DNA of 16,430 nt from an uncultured Oscillospiraceae bacterium. Lineage in GTDB: Bacteria; Bacillota_A; Clostridia; Oscillospirales; Oscillospiraceae. The notes below the pieces were generated by a model, which saw only the letters and a list, made by a program, of their open reading frames with translations, did not search any database and had not been told where the DNA came from. The stretch spans positions 1 through 16,430 of the forward strand of contig CAJTTS010000075.1 in NCBI GenBank assembly GCA_910579155.1. Reading direction: 5' to 3'. This document shows, piece by piece, positions 5,545 through 12,683 of this stretch (position 1 is the first letter of the stretch; the number at the start of each line of letters is the position of its first letter). The position numbers and the translations under genes were made by a program.

Positions 5545-6132
5545 TTACTTGAAGTACCGCTCCAGCAGGCCCTTCAGAGCCTTGCCGTGGCGGGCCTCGT
5601 CGCGAGCCATCTCGTGGACGGTGTCATGGATGGCATCCAGGTTGTTCTTCTTGGCGCACACGGCCAGGTCGAACTTGCCCTTGGTGGCGCCGAACTCGCA
5701 GTCCACGCGCCAGGCCAGGTTCTTCTTGGTGTCGGCGGTCATGTTGGGCTCCAGGTCCTCGCCCAGCAGCTCGGCGAACTTGGCGGCGTGCTCGGCCTCC
5801 TCGTAGGCGGCCTTTTCCCAGTACAGGCCAATCTCGGGATAACCCTGGCGGTGGGCAATGCGGGCCATGCACAGGTACATGCCCACCTCGGCGCACTCGC
5901 CGTTGAAGTTGGCCATGAGCTGCTCGAAGATGTACTTCTTGTCCTCGTCGCTGACGTCGGGGTTGTTCTTCACGGTCTTGGCATAGATGCCGAACTCGTG
6001 TTCAGCGGCCAGCTTCATCTCGCCGGTCTGCTCCACGAACTTGGAGCCGGGGACATGGCAGGCGGGGCACTCGGCGGGGGGGTTCTCGCCTTCGTAAACG
6101 TAACCGCAGACAGGGCAGATCCATTTTTTCAT
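5545..6132 (-). CDS. rbr: Reverse rubrerythrin (rubredoxin-diiron peroxidase)
   Basis: This 195-residue non-haem iron protein of anaerobes reduces hydrogen peroxide. The domain order is reversed relative to classical rubrerythrin. The rubredoxin iron site comes first (C6-x2-C9 in [10 protein letters not shown], and C22-x2-C25 in CPACHVPG), followed by the four-helix ferritin-like diiron domain (about 40-190). Probable diiron ligands are E79 or E82, the E112-x2-H115 pair in YEEAEH, and the E179-x2-H182 pair in RDEARH. The ATG at 6132 has GGAGG nine bases upstream and lies 18 bases after perR. This order (PerR, reverse rubrerythrin, [2Fe-2S] protein) points to oxygen and peroxide protection in a strict anaerobe. 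Confidence 0.92.
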   Translation of the reverse strand: MKKWICPVCGYVYEGENPPAECPACHVPGSKFVEQTGEMKLAAEHEFGIYAKTVKNNPDVSDEDKKYIFEQLMANFNGECAEVGMYLCMARIAHRQGYPEIGLYWEKAAYEEAEHAAKFAELLGEDLEPNMTADTKKNLAWRVDCEFGATKGKFDLAVCAKKNNLDAIHDTVHEMARDEARHGKALKGLLERYFK

Positions 6133-6150
6133 AATAATGTTCCTCCAATG

Positions 6151-6558
6151 TTAAATTTGGGCGTCGGCCTGGTGGCTCAAGCAGGTGCGGCACACACCGC
6201 GAACGATGAATTCGCAGGCCTCCGCCCGGAAACCATATTGCACGCTTGCGGCGTCCAGCCAGTCCTGCCCGGGGGACTGCTGGGGCAGGTCTATAATGGC
6301 GCCGCAGCGATTGCAAATAAAGTGGGAATGGGGTTCCATCACCCCGTCGTAGCGCTCCTGACCGTTCACCGTTCCCACCCGCCGGATCAGGTTTCGCTGG
6401 CAGAGGTGGTTCAGGTTGCGGTACACGGTGCCCAGGCTCAGGTTCGGGTATTCGGCCCGGAGCTGGTGGTAAACCCAGTCTGCGGGGGGGTGGCAGTCGG
6501 TCTGCCGCAGAAGGGCGAGCATCGCGTCCCGTTTTTTACTCTGGCGGACGTTGTTCAT
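6151..6558 (-). CDS. perR: PerR-type peroxide-sensing Fur-family repressor
   Basis: This 135-residue protein has an N-terminal winged helix (about 1-60; HPPADWVYHQLRAEYPNLSL followed by GTVYRNLNHL) and a C-terminal dimerisation domain. Residues matching the PerR regulatory metal site are visible: H23, D71 (RYD), H77 and H79 (PHSHF) and D90 (IIDL). The structural zinc site is C82-x2-C85 and C123-x2-C126. Oxidation of the site histidines by peroxide in the iron form releases the repressor in known PerR proteins. AAAGGAG precedes the ATG at 6558. It heads the operon with rubrerythrin, and a PerR-box-like inverted repeat lies in its leader, so it most likely represses itself. Another Fur-family subgroup is possible but less likely, given the ligand pattern. 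Confidence 0.88.
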   Translation of the reverse strand: MNNVRQSKKRDAMLALLRQTDCHPPADWVYHQLRAEYPNLSLGTVYRNLNHLCQRNLIRRVGTVNGQERYDGVMEPHSHFICNRCGAIIDLPQQSPGQDWLDAASVQYGFRAEACEFIVRGVCRTCLSHQADAQI

Positions 6559-6588
6559 GAGCGCTCCTTTAGCAATTAAGCATCAACA

Positions 6589-6604
6589 AATAATAGGAAT
6601 TATT
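6589..6604 (-). promoter_or_regulatory. PerR-box-like operator
   Basis: AATAAT (6589-6594) and ATTATT (6599-6604) form a perfect inverted repeat around AGGA, in an AT-rich patch between GC-rich sequences. The arms match the AATAAT/ATTATT core of PerR boxes, but the spacing (4) differs from the classic 1-base centre. It lies just downstream of the proposed start of transcription of perR. Confidence 0.5.
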
Positions 6605-6614
6605 ACTGATAGAT

Positions 6615-6643
6615 AAGATAACACATCCCGCCCCGGTTGTAAA
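6615..6643 (-). promoter_or_regulatory. Promoter of the perR operon
   Basis: On the minus strand TTTACA (6643-6638) is followed after 17 bases by TATCTT (6620-6615). Transcription would begin near 6608, placing the operator at 6604-6589 over the start, a position fit for repression. Confidence 0.5.
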
Positions 6644-6667
6644 GGGGTTTTTTCAAAAAAACCGGGG
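6631..6667. repeat. Inverted repeat between the divergent perR and kinase genes
   Basis: CCCCGGTT (6631-6638) and AACCGGGG (6660-6667) are perfect inverted arms enclosing a second small T6/A6 hairpin. It overlaps the proposed perR -35 region and lies upstream of the kinase promoter. It may bind a regulator of either gene, or simply be structure. Confidence 0.4.
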
Positions 6668-6682
6668 AAATTTTTGGCCGGT

Positions 6683-6711
6683 TTGCGGGAACCAGCGGGA
6701 TGTGGTATCAT
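6683..6711 (+). promoter_or_regulatory. Promoter of the histidine kinase gene
   Basis: TTGCGG (6683-6688), a 17-base spacer and TATCAT (6706-6711) lie about 50 bases before the chosen start codon at 6760. The promoter overlaps an upstream in-frame ATG (6700), which supports the later start. Confidence 0.5.
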
Positions 6712-6759
6712 ATTAAAAGGAATCTTTTATTTCGCGTGCGGCGGGAAAGGGGCGGGACA

Positions 6760-8019
6760 ATGCTGAACAAGCTGCGCTGGAAATTTACCGCCATCCTCAC
6801 GGTGCTGCTGGGGCTGGCGTTGGGGGCGGCGCTGCTGGTGCAGACCGCCTCCAACATCGGGCAGTACCGGGAGGAGACGGAACGGGTGCTGACGGCGGCG
6901 CTAGACCGGACCCAGTCGGCGCTGGACCCTCTGCGCCGCCCGGCGGAGGGCTTCGCCCAGGACCGGGAGCTGTACACCACCATCCCGGCCTTTTGCGCCG
7001 TGGCGGATTGGGAGGGGCGGGTGCTGCTGGCCCTGTCCTTCAACGCCTCGGTGGATGAGGCGGACGTGACCCGGGCGGTGGCGGAGGCGCTGGCCGCCGG
7101 GACGGACGGCGGGCGTTTGAAGGGGCAGAACCTCCGCTTCCGGACGGAGCGCCGGGGGACGTGGCTGGCCATCGCCTTCGCCGACCTGGGCTGGGAGCGG
7201 GACAACCAGCGGCGGCTGGTGATCAGCGCCGCGCTGGTTTGGGTGTTGGCGCTGGCGGGATTTTTTGCAGCGAGCGCCGCCCTGGCCCGGTGGCTGGTGC
7301 GGCCGGTGGAGGAGGGCTGGAAGCGGCAGCAGCAGTTTGTGGCCGATGCCTCCCACGAGCTGAAAACGCCGCTGACTGTCCTCCTGGCGGACGTGGACAT
7401 CCTACTGGGCCACCCTGGCGATACCGTGGCCAGCCAGCGCCGCTGGGTGGAGCATATCCGGGACGAGGGGGTGCGGATGAAGGAGCTGGTGCAGGATCTG
7501 CTGCTCCTGGCCCGGGGGGACGCCGCCGGGGATGTCCGTCCCCAGGGCAGGGCGGACCTGTCCGAGCTGTGCGGGGACTGCGTCATGTCCTTCGAGCCGG
7601 TGGCCTTTGAGGCGGGGCTGACGCTGTGCAGCGACCTGGCCCCCGGCGTGGCGGTTCCCGGCAACGTGGAGGAGCTGCGCCGCCTGTGCGCCATCCTGCT
7701 GGACAACGCCTGCAAGTACTGCGGGCCCGGTGGGACGGTGACGGTCACCCTGGCCGCAGGGGACAAGGCCTTGCTTACCGTCCACAACACCGGCGAACCC
7801 ATCCCGGCGGAGGCCCAGCCCCACTTGTTTGAGCGGTTCTACCGGGCGGACGCCGCCCGGACCCGGGAGCAGGGTGGCAGCGGCCTGGGGCTGGCCATCG
7901 CCGCGGCCATCGTGGAGCGGCATCGGGGGAAGATCAGTCTGCGCAGCAGCCGGGAGGAGGGGACGGCCTTCACCGTCGCCCTGCCCCTGGGAGAAAAGAA
8001 AAACGCCCCGCCGGTGTGA
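6760..8019 (+). CDS. Membrane sensor histidine kinase
   Basis: This 419-residue sensor kinase has a first membrane helix at about 9-27, an extracellular sensing region at about 30-150 and a second helix at about 152-178. The second helix is joined by only a short linker (RWLVRPVEEGWKRQQQF) to the HisKA domain, where H199 in DASHELKTPL is the phosphorylated residue. The ATPase domain shows the N box (LDNACKY, N316), a weak G1 (HNTGEPI), the F box (LFERFYR) and G2 (GSGLGLAI, 373-380). A full HAMP domain is missing. I chose ATG 6760 because AAAGGGGC precedes it. No response regulator lies beside it: perR is divergent and a NYN gene is convergent. Its partner must be elsewhere or was lost. Confidence 0.88.
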   Translation: MLNKLRWKFTAILTVLLGLALGAALLVQTASNIGQYREETERVLTAALDRTQSALDPLRRPAEGFAQDRELYTTIPAFCAVADWEGRVLLALSFNASVDEADVTRAVAEALAAGTDGGRLKGQNLRFRTERRGTWLAIAFADLGWERDNQRRLVISAALVWVLALAGFFAASAALARWLVRPVEEGWKRQQQFVADASHELKTPLTVLLADVDILLGHPGDTVASQRRWVEHIRDEGVRMKELVQDLLLLARGDAAGDVRPQGRADLSELCGDCVMSFEPVAFEAGLTLCSDLAPGVAVPGNVEELRRLCAILLDNACKYCGPGGTVTVTLAAGDKALLTVHNTGEPIPAEAQPHLFERFYRADAARTREQGGSGLGLAIAAAIVERHRGKISLRSSREEGTAFTVALPLGEKKNAPPV

Positions 8020-8040
8020 CGGCGGGGCGTCTCTCATTTT
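8003..8040. terminator. Bidirectional terminator between kinase and NYN genes
   Basis: ACGCCCCGCCG and CGGCGGGGCGT form a perfect 11-bp stem (8003-8013 with 8020-8030). On the plus strand CTCTCATTTTTTATT follows; on the minus strand TTTTTCTTTTC follows. The kinase stop codon lies in the loop, and the NYN stop lies just beyond the right arm, so both genes share it. Confidence 0.85.
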
Positions 8041-8786
8041 TTATTGCGGGCGAACAGGACCAGGCCCTGATTGTTGGAGCCTTTTCGGTTCTGAAGCTCG
8101 AAGGAGTCGTCCAGGGCGGCGATGAGCTTGGACAGCTTGGAGTAGCCGTAGTTGCGGGGGTCGAAGTCGGGCTGTTTTTTGATGAGCAGGTTGCCCAGCG
8201 GGCCCAGGTGGGCGTAGCCGTCCTCGTCGGCCAGGTCCTCGATGGACTGGGCGATGAGGTCCCGGACGGACTGGGTGGCGGGCTCCGCCAGGGGCGTGTC
8301 TTTTTTCTTTTCCGCCTTGTCCGCCGCAGCGGGGGCCTGGACCTCCTCGGCGGCCCGTAGGGTCTCGATGTACACAAACTTGTCGCAGGCCACCCGGAAG
8401 GGCTCGGGGGTTTTTTTCTCCCCCATGCCATACACCTTCATCCCGGCCTCCCGCAGGCGGGTGGCCAGGCGGGTGAAATCGCTGTCGCTGCTCACCAGCA
8501 CGAAGCCGTCGCAGTTGCCCGCATACAGCAGGTCCATGGCGTCGATAATCATGGCCGAGTCAGTGGCGTTTTTGCCGGTGGTATAGCTGTACTGCTGGAA
8601 GGGCGTGATGGCGTACTTCAGCAGCAGGGGCTTCCAACTGTTCATGCTGGGGCTGGTCCAGTCGCCGTAGATGCGCTTGATGGTGGCCGAGCCGTACACC
8701 GCCACCTCCGCCATGATCTCCTTCAGGGCGGTGCGGGGGGCGTTGTCCGCGTCGATAAGGACGGCCAGGCGCGGTTCCATTTCCAT
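8034..8786 (-). CDS. NYN-domain (PIN-like) protein with C-terminal OST-HTH/LOTUS-like domain
   Basis: This 250-residue protein has an N-terminal NYN domain of the LabA type at about 5-145. Acidic residues typical of the PIN-like nuclease pocket are present: D12 and N15 in LIDADNA, D76 in NATDSAMI, and D101 and D103 in VSSDSDF. A linker rich in Ala and Lys (145-170) follows. The C-terminal segment (172-248; LGPLGNLLIKKQPDFDPRNY followed by GYSKLSKL) matches the OST-HTH/LOTUS fold that binds RNA. The family as a whole is linked to RNA processing or decay, but the substrate here is unknown. I chose the ATG at 8786, eight bases after AAAGGAG, not a start twelve codons earlier. It is a single-gene unit. 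Confidence 0.85.
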   Translation of the reverse strand: MEMEPRLAVLIDADNAPRTALKEIMAEVAVYGSATIKRIYGDWTSPSMNSWKPLLLKYAITPFQQYSYTTGKNATDSAMIIDAMDLLYAGNCDGFVLVSSDSDFTRLATRLREAGMKVYGMGEKKTPEPFRVACDKFVYIETLRAAEEVQAPAAADKAEKKKDTPLAEPATQSVRDLIAQSIEDLADEDGYAHLGPLGNLLIKKQPDFDPRNYGYSKLSKLIAALDDSFELQNRKGSNNQGLVLFARNKK

Positions 8787-8873
8787 GACAGGCACTCCTT
8801 TCGTGGGGCTCTCGTTGAACACAGTAAGTATATCATATGCGGGCCGGAAAAACTAGAGTAAAAAAATTTTCCC

Positions 8874-8907
8874 CCTGGCGCAACGATTTGGGCCGCCAGG
8901 ACGTGTA
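8874..8907 (+). promoter_or_regulatory. Possible ECF-type promoter and inverted repeat before the sigma gene
   Basis: CGCAAC (8879-8884) and CGTGTA (8902-8907) are separated by 17 bases, like the AAC/CGT boxes recognised by many Gram-positive ECF sigma factors, so the sigma gene may drive itself. CCTGGCG (8874-8880) and CGCCAGG (8894-8900) form a perfect inverted repeat that overlaps the -35 box. Confidence 0.35.
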
Positions 8908-8971
8908 ATAGACAGAAGGGGCCCCGCAAAGCCGCCCTTCAGGCCTTGCGATGACGAAAGGAGGGGACGAA

Positions 8972-9448
8972 GTGGACCACTCCAACCGGTTGGAAGAACT
9001 GATTGAGAAATACGAGCACACCCTGTACCGCGCCGCCGCAGCCATTCTGGGGGACCCCCAGGAGGCGGAGGACGCAGTGCAGGAGACGTATCTGCGCTAT
9101 CTGGAAAAGCGTCCCGAGTTCCGGGATGGGGAGCATGAAAAGGCGTGGCTGTTGAAGGTGACGGCCAACCGCTGCAAGAGCGTCCTGCGGGCGCGCAAGC
9201 GCCACCCGGCGGTGGAGCTGCTGGACGTGTACCCGGCTCCGGACACGGATTGCCGGGAGCTGATGGAGGCCGTCCTGGCCCTGCCCGCCAACCAGCGGGC
9301 GGCGGTGCATCTGCACTACTATGAGGGCTACACCTCGGAAGAGATCGGGGCCATCCTGGGCCAGCGGCCCGGGACGGTGCGCTCCCACCTCAGCCGGGCG
9401 CGGGACAGTCTGCGGCGGTATCTGACGGAAGGCGAAGAAGGAGAATGA
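8972..9448 (+). CDS. ECF-subfamily RNA polymerase sigma factor
   Basis: This 158-residue sigma-70 factor has only regions 2 and 4. Region 2 spans about 8-75 (GDPQEAEDAVQETYLRYLEK, then AWLLKVTANRC). Region 4 spans about 95-152 (LMEAVLALPANQRAAVHLHY, then YEGYTSEEIGAILGQRPGTV and RSHLSRARDSLRRYL). I chose the GTG at 8972, seven bases after AGGAGG; an ATG at 8951 lies upstream of that binding site and would add seven residues. The stop lies four bases before the next gene, a membrane protein typical of anti-sigma partners. The pair probably responds to an envelope or extracellular signal. Confidence 0.88.
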   Translation: MDHSNRLEELIEKYEHTLYRAAAAILGDPQEAEDAVQETYLRYLEKRPEFRDGEHEKAWLLKVTANRCKSVLRARKRHPAVELLDVYPAPDTDCRELMEAVLALPANQRAAVHLHYYEGYTSEEIGAILGQRPGTVRSHLSRARDSLRRYLTEGEEGE

Positions 9449-9452
9449 TATC

Positions 9453-10694
9453 ATGAAAAAATACAGGCGTTATATGAACGGCGTGAAGGCCCCCGACCCC
9501 CTTCGCCAGCGGCTGCGGGAGCTGAAAGCGCCGGAAAAGAGGCCCGTCCCCTGGGCAAGGTACGGCTCCATGGCGGCGGCGCTGGTGCTGATGTGCGGGC
9601 TGGGGGCCTGGGGGCTTGGCCGGGGCGGATGGGACGCCCTGGCGGATCACTTCCCGCCCGCCGGCACCCCGGAGGCCGCAGATGTGGGCGAGCCCGACAT
9701 CGCCCTGGAGGGCCCCGGCGATGTGACGGAGCCGGGGGAAAAGACCCTGGGCGGCTACGACGTGACCATCGGGAGCGGATCCGAGGCCAGGGTGGCCCAC
9801 TATATCCTGCCCTACATCGAGTACGGCGAGACGGAGGGCAGCGTGGAATTGGACTGGGACATCCCCCAGGGGGCGACCCGGCGGGACTTAACCCAGGACG
9901 AGATCATGGCCCTGATGGGCGGCGAGGACGCATTGTCCACCCACTTGGACTGGGGAGAGGAATACGTGCTGACCGGCTGGGGGGCGTGGTATGAGGACGG
10001 CTCCTTCTGGGGGGCGTATATCGACGGCATCGTGCCCAACTACGGCGCGGCGCTGAACAGCTTCGAGTTCGCCGTCACGGCGGGGCAGCTTCCCCCCACC
10101 TGCTACGGCTACCCCGGCAGCGTGACCCAGGAGATCCGGGGGCTCACCGTCACCGCCGACAAGTCCGATTGGGAGAATCGCTTTGGAGAAGAGACGGCCA
10201 GCGTCCATGACCGCCGGGTAAGCTTTATGAAGGACGATTACGGCTACCGCTTTGAGATGAGCTCCAGTGATCCGGACATGGCGGAAGAGATGGTGAGCCG
10301 TCTGGTGTGCCGCATCGCGGACGTGGGGCTGGCGCTGACCTATACTTGCCCCAACTGCGGCCATACGTTCCCCTTTGGCGCCGCCCACAATGATCCGGCC
10401 ATTGGCGCGGACGCCACCTATACCTGCGCCGTCTGCGGCAACACCTTCCCTGTGGGCACGGCCCACAACGACCCGGACGTTACAACGGCGGACGGCGGCG
10501 AAAGTTTTTCCACAAAGCCCTATGACCCGGCCGGGCCAGTCTCCGCCTCCGATGCCCCGGCGGTGTCTGCGGAAATCTGCGGGCTTCCCCTGGCTCCCGG
10601 TGGGGACATCGCCCCGGCGGTGTCCGCAGAAACGTTCGGTGTTCCGCCCTATGACCCCGGCGCGGTCATTGCGACGGAGCCCATCTACGACTGA
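9453..10694 (+). CDS. Probable membrane anti-sigma factor with tandem CxxC repeats
   Basis: This 413-residue protein has a short N-terminal cytoplasmic part (1-35) that would contact the sigma factor, one membrane helix at about 36-54 and a large outer domain. Two tandem copies of a 26-residue unit (YTCPNCGHTFPFG, then YTCAVCGNTFPVG, each followed by an AHNDP) carry CxxC at 299/302 and 325/328. Together they look like a four-cysteine zinc ribbon. The tail (350-413) is Pro/Ala/Gly-rich and repeats APAVSAE at 368-374 and 387-393. No classical anti-sigma HxxxCxxC motif is visible near the N-terminus, and the assignment rests mostly on the 4-base gap to the sigma gene and on topology. RBS: AAGGAG. 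The start is ATG 9453. Confidence 0.65.
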   Translation: MKKYRRYMNGVKAPDPLRQRLRELKAPEKRPVPWARYGSMAAALVLMCGLGAWGLGRGGWDALADHFPPAGTPEAADVGEPDIALEGPGDVTEPGEKTLGGYDVTIGSGSEARVAHYILPYIEYGETEGSVELDWDIPQGATRRDLTQDEIMALMGGEDALSTHLDWGEEYVLTGWGAWYEDGSFWGAYIDGIVPNYGAALNSFEFAVTAGQLPPTCYGYPGSVTQEIRGLTVTADKSDWENRFGEETASVHDRRVSFMKDDYGYRFEMSSSDPDMAEEMVSRLVCRIADVGLALTYTCPNCGHTFPFGAAHNDPAIGADATYTCAVCGNTFPVGTAHNDPDVTTADGGESFSTKPYDPAGPVSASDAPAVSAEICGLPLAPGGDIAPAVSAETFGVPPYDPGAVIATEPIYD

Positions 10695-10701
10695 ACGGCG
10701 T

Positions 10702-10738
10702 GAGAAATCCCCCGGCCTGGCCGGGGGATTTCTCTTGC
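10702..10738 (+). terminator. Intrinsic terminator of the sigma/anti-sigma operon
   Basis: GAGAAATCCCCCGGC (10702-10716) and GCCGGGGGATTTCTC (10720-10734) form a perfect 15-bp stem with a 3-base loop, followed by TTG. The T-rich part lies within the lower stem, as in many short terminators. Confidence 0.7.
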
Positions 10739-10763
10739 CACGGCGCGCCCCGCCTGCTATAAT
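10735..10763 (+). promoter_or_regulatory. Promoter of the WYL regulator operon
   Basis: TTGCCA (10735-10740), a 17-base spacer and perfect TATAAT (10758-10763) start right after the preceding terminator hairpin. The leader before the ATG at 10822 is about 50 bases. Confidence 0.75.
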
Positions 10764-10821
10764 ATCCCTGAATATCGGACTTTATCTCTGCTAGGATATG
10801 AGATGAAAGGAGGGATTAGCC

Positions 10822-11832
10822 ATGGCGAAGAGCGCCAATCAAAAGCGAAAGCTGCCCATATTGGCCAAGCTCCTGCTGGAGCGCAGCGACGAGGAGCACC
10901 CCATCTCCCGCCAGGAGATGCAGGAGGAGTTGGCCCGGTGGGACCTGTCCGCCGAGCGCAAAAGCATTTACGACGATATGGAGCAACTCAAGGAGCTGGG
11001 GCTGGACGTGCAGAGCCGCCGGGGCCGGAACGGCGGGTGGTACATCGGGGCGCGGGAATTTGAGCTGGCGGAGCTGAAGCTGCTGGTGGACGCAGTCCAG
11101 TCCAGCCGGTTTTTGACCAAGCGGAAGAGCGACGCCCTGATCGGCAAGCTGGAGGGGCTGGCCAGCGTCCACCAGGCCCGGCAGCTCCAGCGGCAGGTGT
11201 ATGTGGATCGGCGGGTCAAGACTATGAACGAGAGCATCTTCTACAACGTGGACAAGCTCCACGGGGCCATCGCGGCCAACCGGGTCATCACCTTCCGCTA
11301 CTTTGAGTACAACGCCGGGCGGGAGCGGGTGTTCCGCCGGGAGGGGGCGCGGTACAAGCTCACCCCCTTCGGCCTGATCTGGGACAGCGAGAACTACTAC
11401 CTGGCCGGGTGGGACGAGCTGCGCCACGAGCTGCGCCACTACCGGGTGGACAAAATGGTGGACATCAACCTCACCGGCATGACGGGCACCGACCGGGGGG
11501 ACTGGACGCCGGAGGGCTACGCCCGGCGGCACTTCGGGATGTTCTCCGGCACGCCCTGCCGGCTGCGGCTGCGGTGCGAGAACCGGCTGGCCGGGGTGGT
11601 CATCGACCGCTTCGGGCTGGAGATGTCCCTGGTTCCCGATGGGGAGGACCACTTTACGGCGGCCCTGGACGTGGTGGTCAGCCCGCCGCTGTGGGGCTGG
11701 CTGTTCGGCCTGGGGGCCGGGGTGGAGGTACTGAGCCCGGACTGGGCGGTGGAGGAGTTCCGGGGCCATCTGGAGCGGATGACGGCGCTGTACCGGGACC
11801 GCCCGCCCTGTGAGGAGGCACCGGAGGAATAA
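10822..11832 (+). CDS. WYL-domain transcriptional regulator
   Basis: This 336-residue regulator has an N-terminal winged helix (about 10-75; SAERKSIYDDMEQLKELGL, followed by an RGRNGGWYI wing) of the type seen in DeoR/HTH_11 proteins. A WYL domain follows at about 140-215 (YKLTPFGLIWDSENYYLAGW, and HYRVDKM with the conserved Arg), then a C-terminal WCX-like region at about 225-325. WYL domains bind ligands, often nucleic-acid-related, and many such regulators respond to DNA damage or control defence genes; here the target is unknown. AAAGGAGG lies eight bases before ATG 10822. The next gene starts 66 bases downstream with no terminator between, so the two are probably an operon. Confidence 0.88.
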   Translation: MAKSANQKRKLPILAKLLLERSDEEHPISRQEMQEELARWDLSAERKSIYDDMEQLKELGLDVQSRRGRNGGWYIGAREFELAELKLLVDAVQSSRFLTKRKSDALIGKLEGLASVHQARQLQRQVYVDRRVKTMNESIFYNVDKLHGAIAANRVITFRYFEYNAGRERVFRREGARYKLTPFGLIWDSENYYLAGWDELRHELRHYRVDKMVDINLTGMTGTDRGDWTPEGYARRHFGMFSGTPCRLRLRCENRLAGVVIDRFGLEMSLVPDGEDHFTAALDVVVSPPLWGWLFGLGAGVEVLSPDWAVEEFRGHLERMTALYRDRPPCEEAPEE

Positions 11833-11898
11833 CCTGGGCGTAAACTGGGGAGACTGTTCCAAAACGGGCCGGACCGGCCCTGAGCGGAGGGACTTCCC

Positions 11899-12558
11899 AT
11901 GGAGCGTACAAAGTTGGGACGGGAGCTGTATGAGCTTGGCCTGCGGCTGGGCGGGCTGGGCACGGTGCTGATCGGCAGCGGCGGCGGATCGCTGGCCAAG
12001 GCGCTGGCCCGGTGCGCGGGGTGCGGGGTGGCCCTGGCGGGGGGCGAGGCCCGGTTTCACGACGGAACCTGCGCCGCCTGCGGGGCGTGGCTGGCGGAAT
12101 ACTACGATTTTCCCGCCGCCCTGTTTATCCGGCAGGACGGGGGAGCGGTGGAGTGGACCCTGCTGAATGGACAGGGAAAACCCTTTACACCTATTGAACC
12201 TGTGGCCCCCGCGCCCGCCTGTACGGGGGAATGGGATATCCTTGCCGGGGCGGACTGCGCCTGGGCGGCGAATCGGGCGGGGGATTTTTGCGGGGAGCGG
12301 GGTCCGGCGTATGCCTGCGGCCCGGCGGCCCTGACCCTGGCCCTGGAGCGGTTGGGGTACGAGGCGGCGGACCGCCCCGTCCCAGGCTCGCCCCGCTTCG
12401 AGGCGGACCGGGAGGGGTTTGCCCTCCGGGTGACGGAGGGGGACGTGACCCGCGCACTCCGGGGGGCGGACGCCTTGGCCGCGCTGGCGGACTACGCCTC
12501 CCAGCCCCAGGCGGTGCCCGCCTTTCAGCCGGGAAGCGGCGAGATCAAACAGAGCTGA
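11899..12558 (+). CDS. Unknown protein with N-terminal zinc-ribbon-like CxxC pair
   Basis: I do not recognise this 219-residue protein. After an N-terminal helical, glycine-rich stretch (1-35) come C39-x2-C42 (RCAGCG) and C58-x2-C61 (TCAACGAW), a spacing that suits a small zinc ribbon. The central part (70-105) is beta-like. The C-terminal half holds further Cys residues at 108, 120, 131 and 140 without an obvious motif. Composition is very Ala/Gly-rich and GC-rich. No signal peptide is present, and the first helix is only weakly hydrophobic. GGAGG precedes the ATG at 11899. It follows the WYL regulator gene closely and may be its target or partner. Confidence 0.65.
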   Translation: MERTKLGRELYELGLRLGGLGTVLIGSGGGSLAKALARCAGCGVALAGGEARFHDGTCAACGAWLAEYYDFPAALFIRQDGGAVEWTLLNGQGKPFTPIEPVAPAPACTGEWDILAGADCAWAANRAGDFCGERGPAYACGPAALTLALERLGYEAADRPVPGSPRFEADREGFALRVTEGDVTRALRGADALAALADYASQPQAVPAFQPGSGEIKQS

Positions 12559-12612
12559 GCCGGACGGGCGGAGCAATCACCCACTCCCGGGCGAAAAATC
12601 ACGGCCGCCCGG

Positions 12613-12641
12613 TTGACAGCCTGCCCAAAGTGTGCTATGCT
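12613..12641 (+). promoter_or_regulatory. Strong promoter of the ABC-F attenuator operon
   Basis: A perfect TTGACA (12613-12618), a 17-base spacer and TATGCT (12636-12641) drive a leader of about 210 bases before the ABC-F start codon. A strong constitutive promoter followed by a terminator is the usual design for antibiotic-induced attenuation. Confidence 0.8.
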
Positions 12642-12671
12642 AAACCCAACTTCATAGAAAAGGGTGAAAAG

Positions 12672-12683
12672 ATGCGCAAGTAA
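12672..12683 (+). CDS. Three-codon upstream ORF (MRK) in the ABC-F leader
   Basis: ATG CGC AAG TAA lies about 25 bases after the start of transcription, with AAAGGGTG about eight bases upstream as a ribosome binding site. Very short leader ORFs of this sort precede several ribosome-protection and resistance genes, where a drug-stalled ribosome on the ORF changes folding of the leader. Its position just before the hairpin series and terminator supports this reading. It is short enough to arise by chance, so experimental proof matters. Confidence 0.55.
   Translation: MRK

Noticed and set aside
5587..6579. 330-codon plus-strand frame opposite rubrerythrin and perR
   Set aside because: It is the complement of two firmly identified genes; its Val/Leu/Gly-rich translation is typical of an antisense frame in GC-rich DNA.
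8951..8971. Upstream ATG as start of the ECF sigma factor
   Set aside because: The strong AGGAGG lies inside this extension and is correctly spaced for GTG 8972.
10816..12576. 586-codon minus-strand frame opposite the WYL and unknown genes
   Set aside because: Its Pro/Gln/Arg/His-rich translation is a GC-rich shadow; the plus-strand WYL gene has clear domains, promoter and ribosome binding site.
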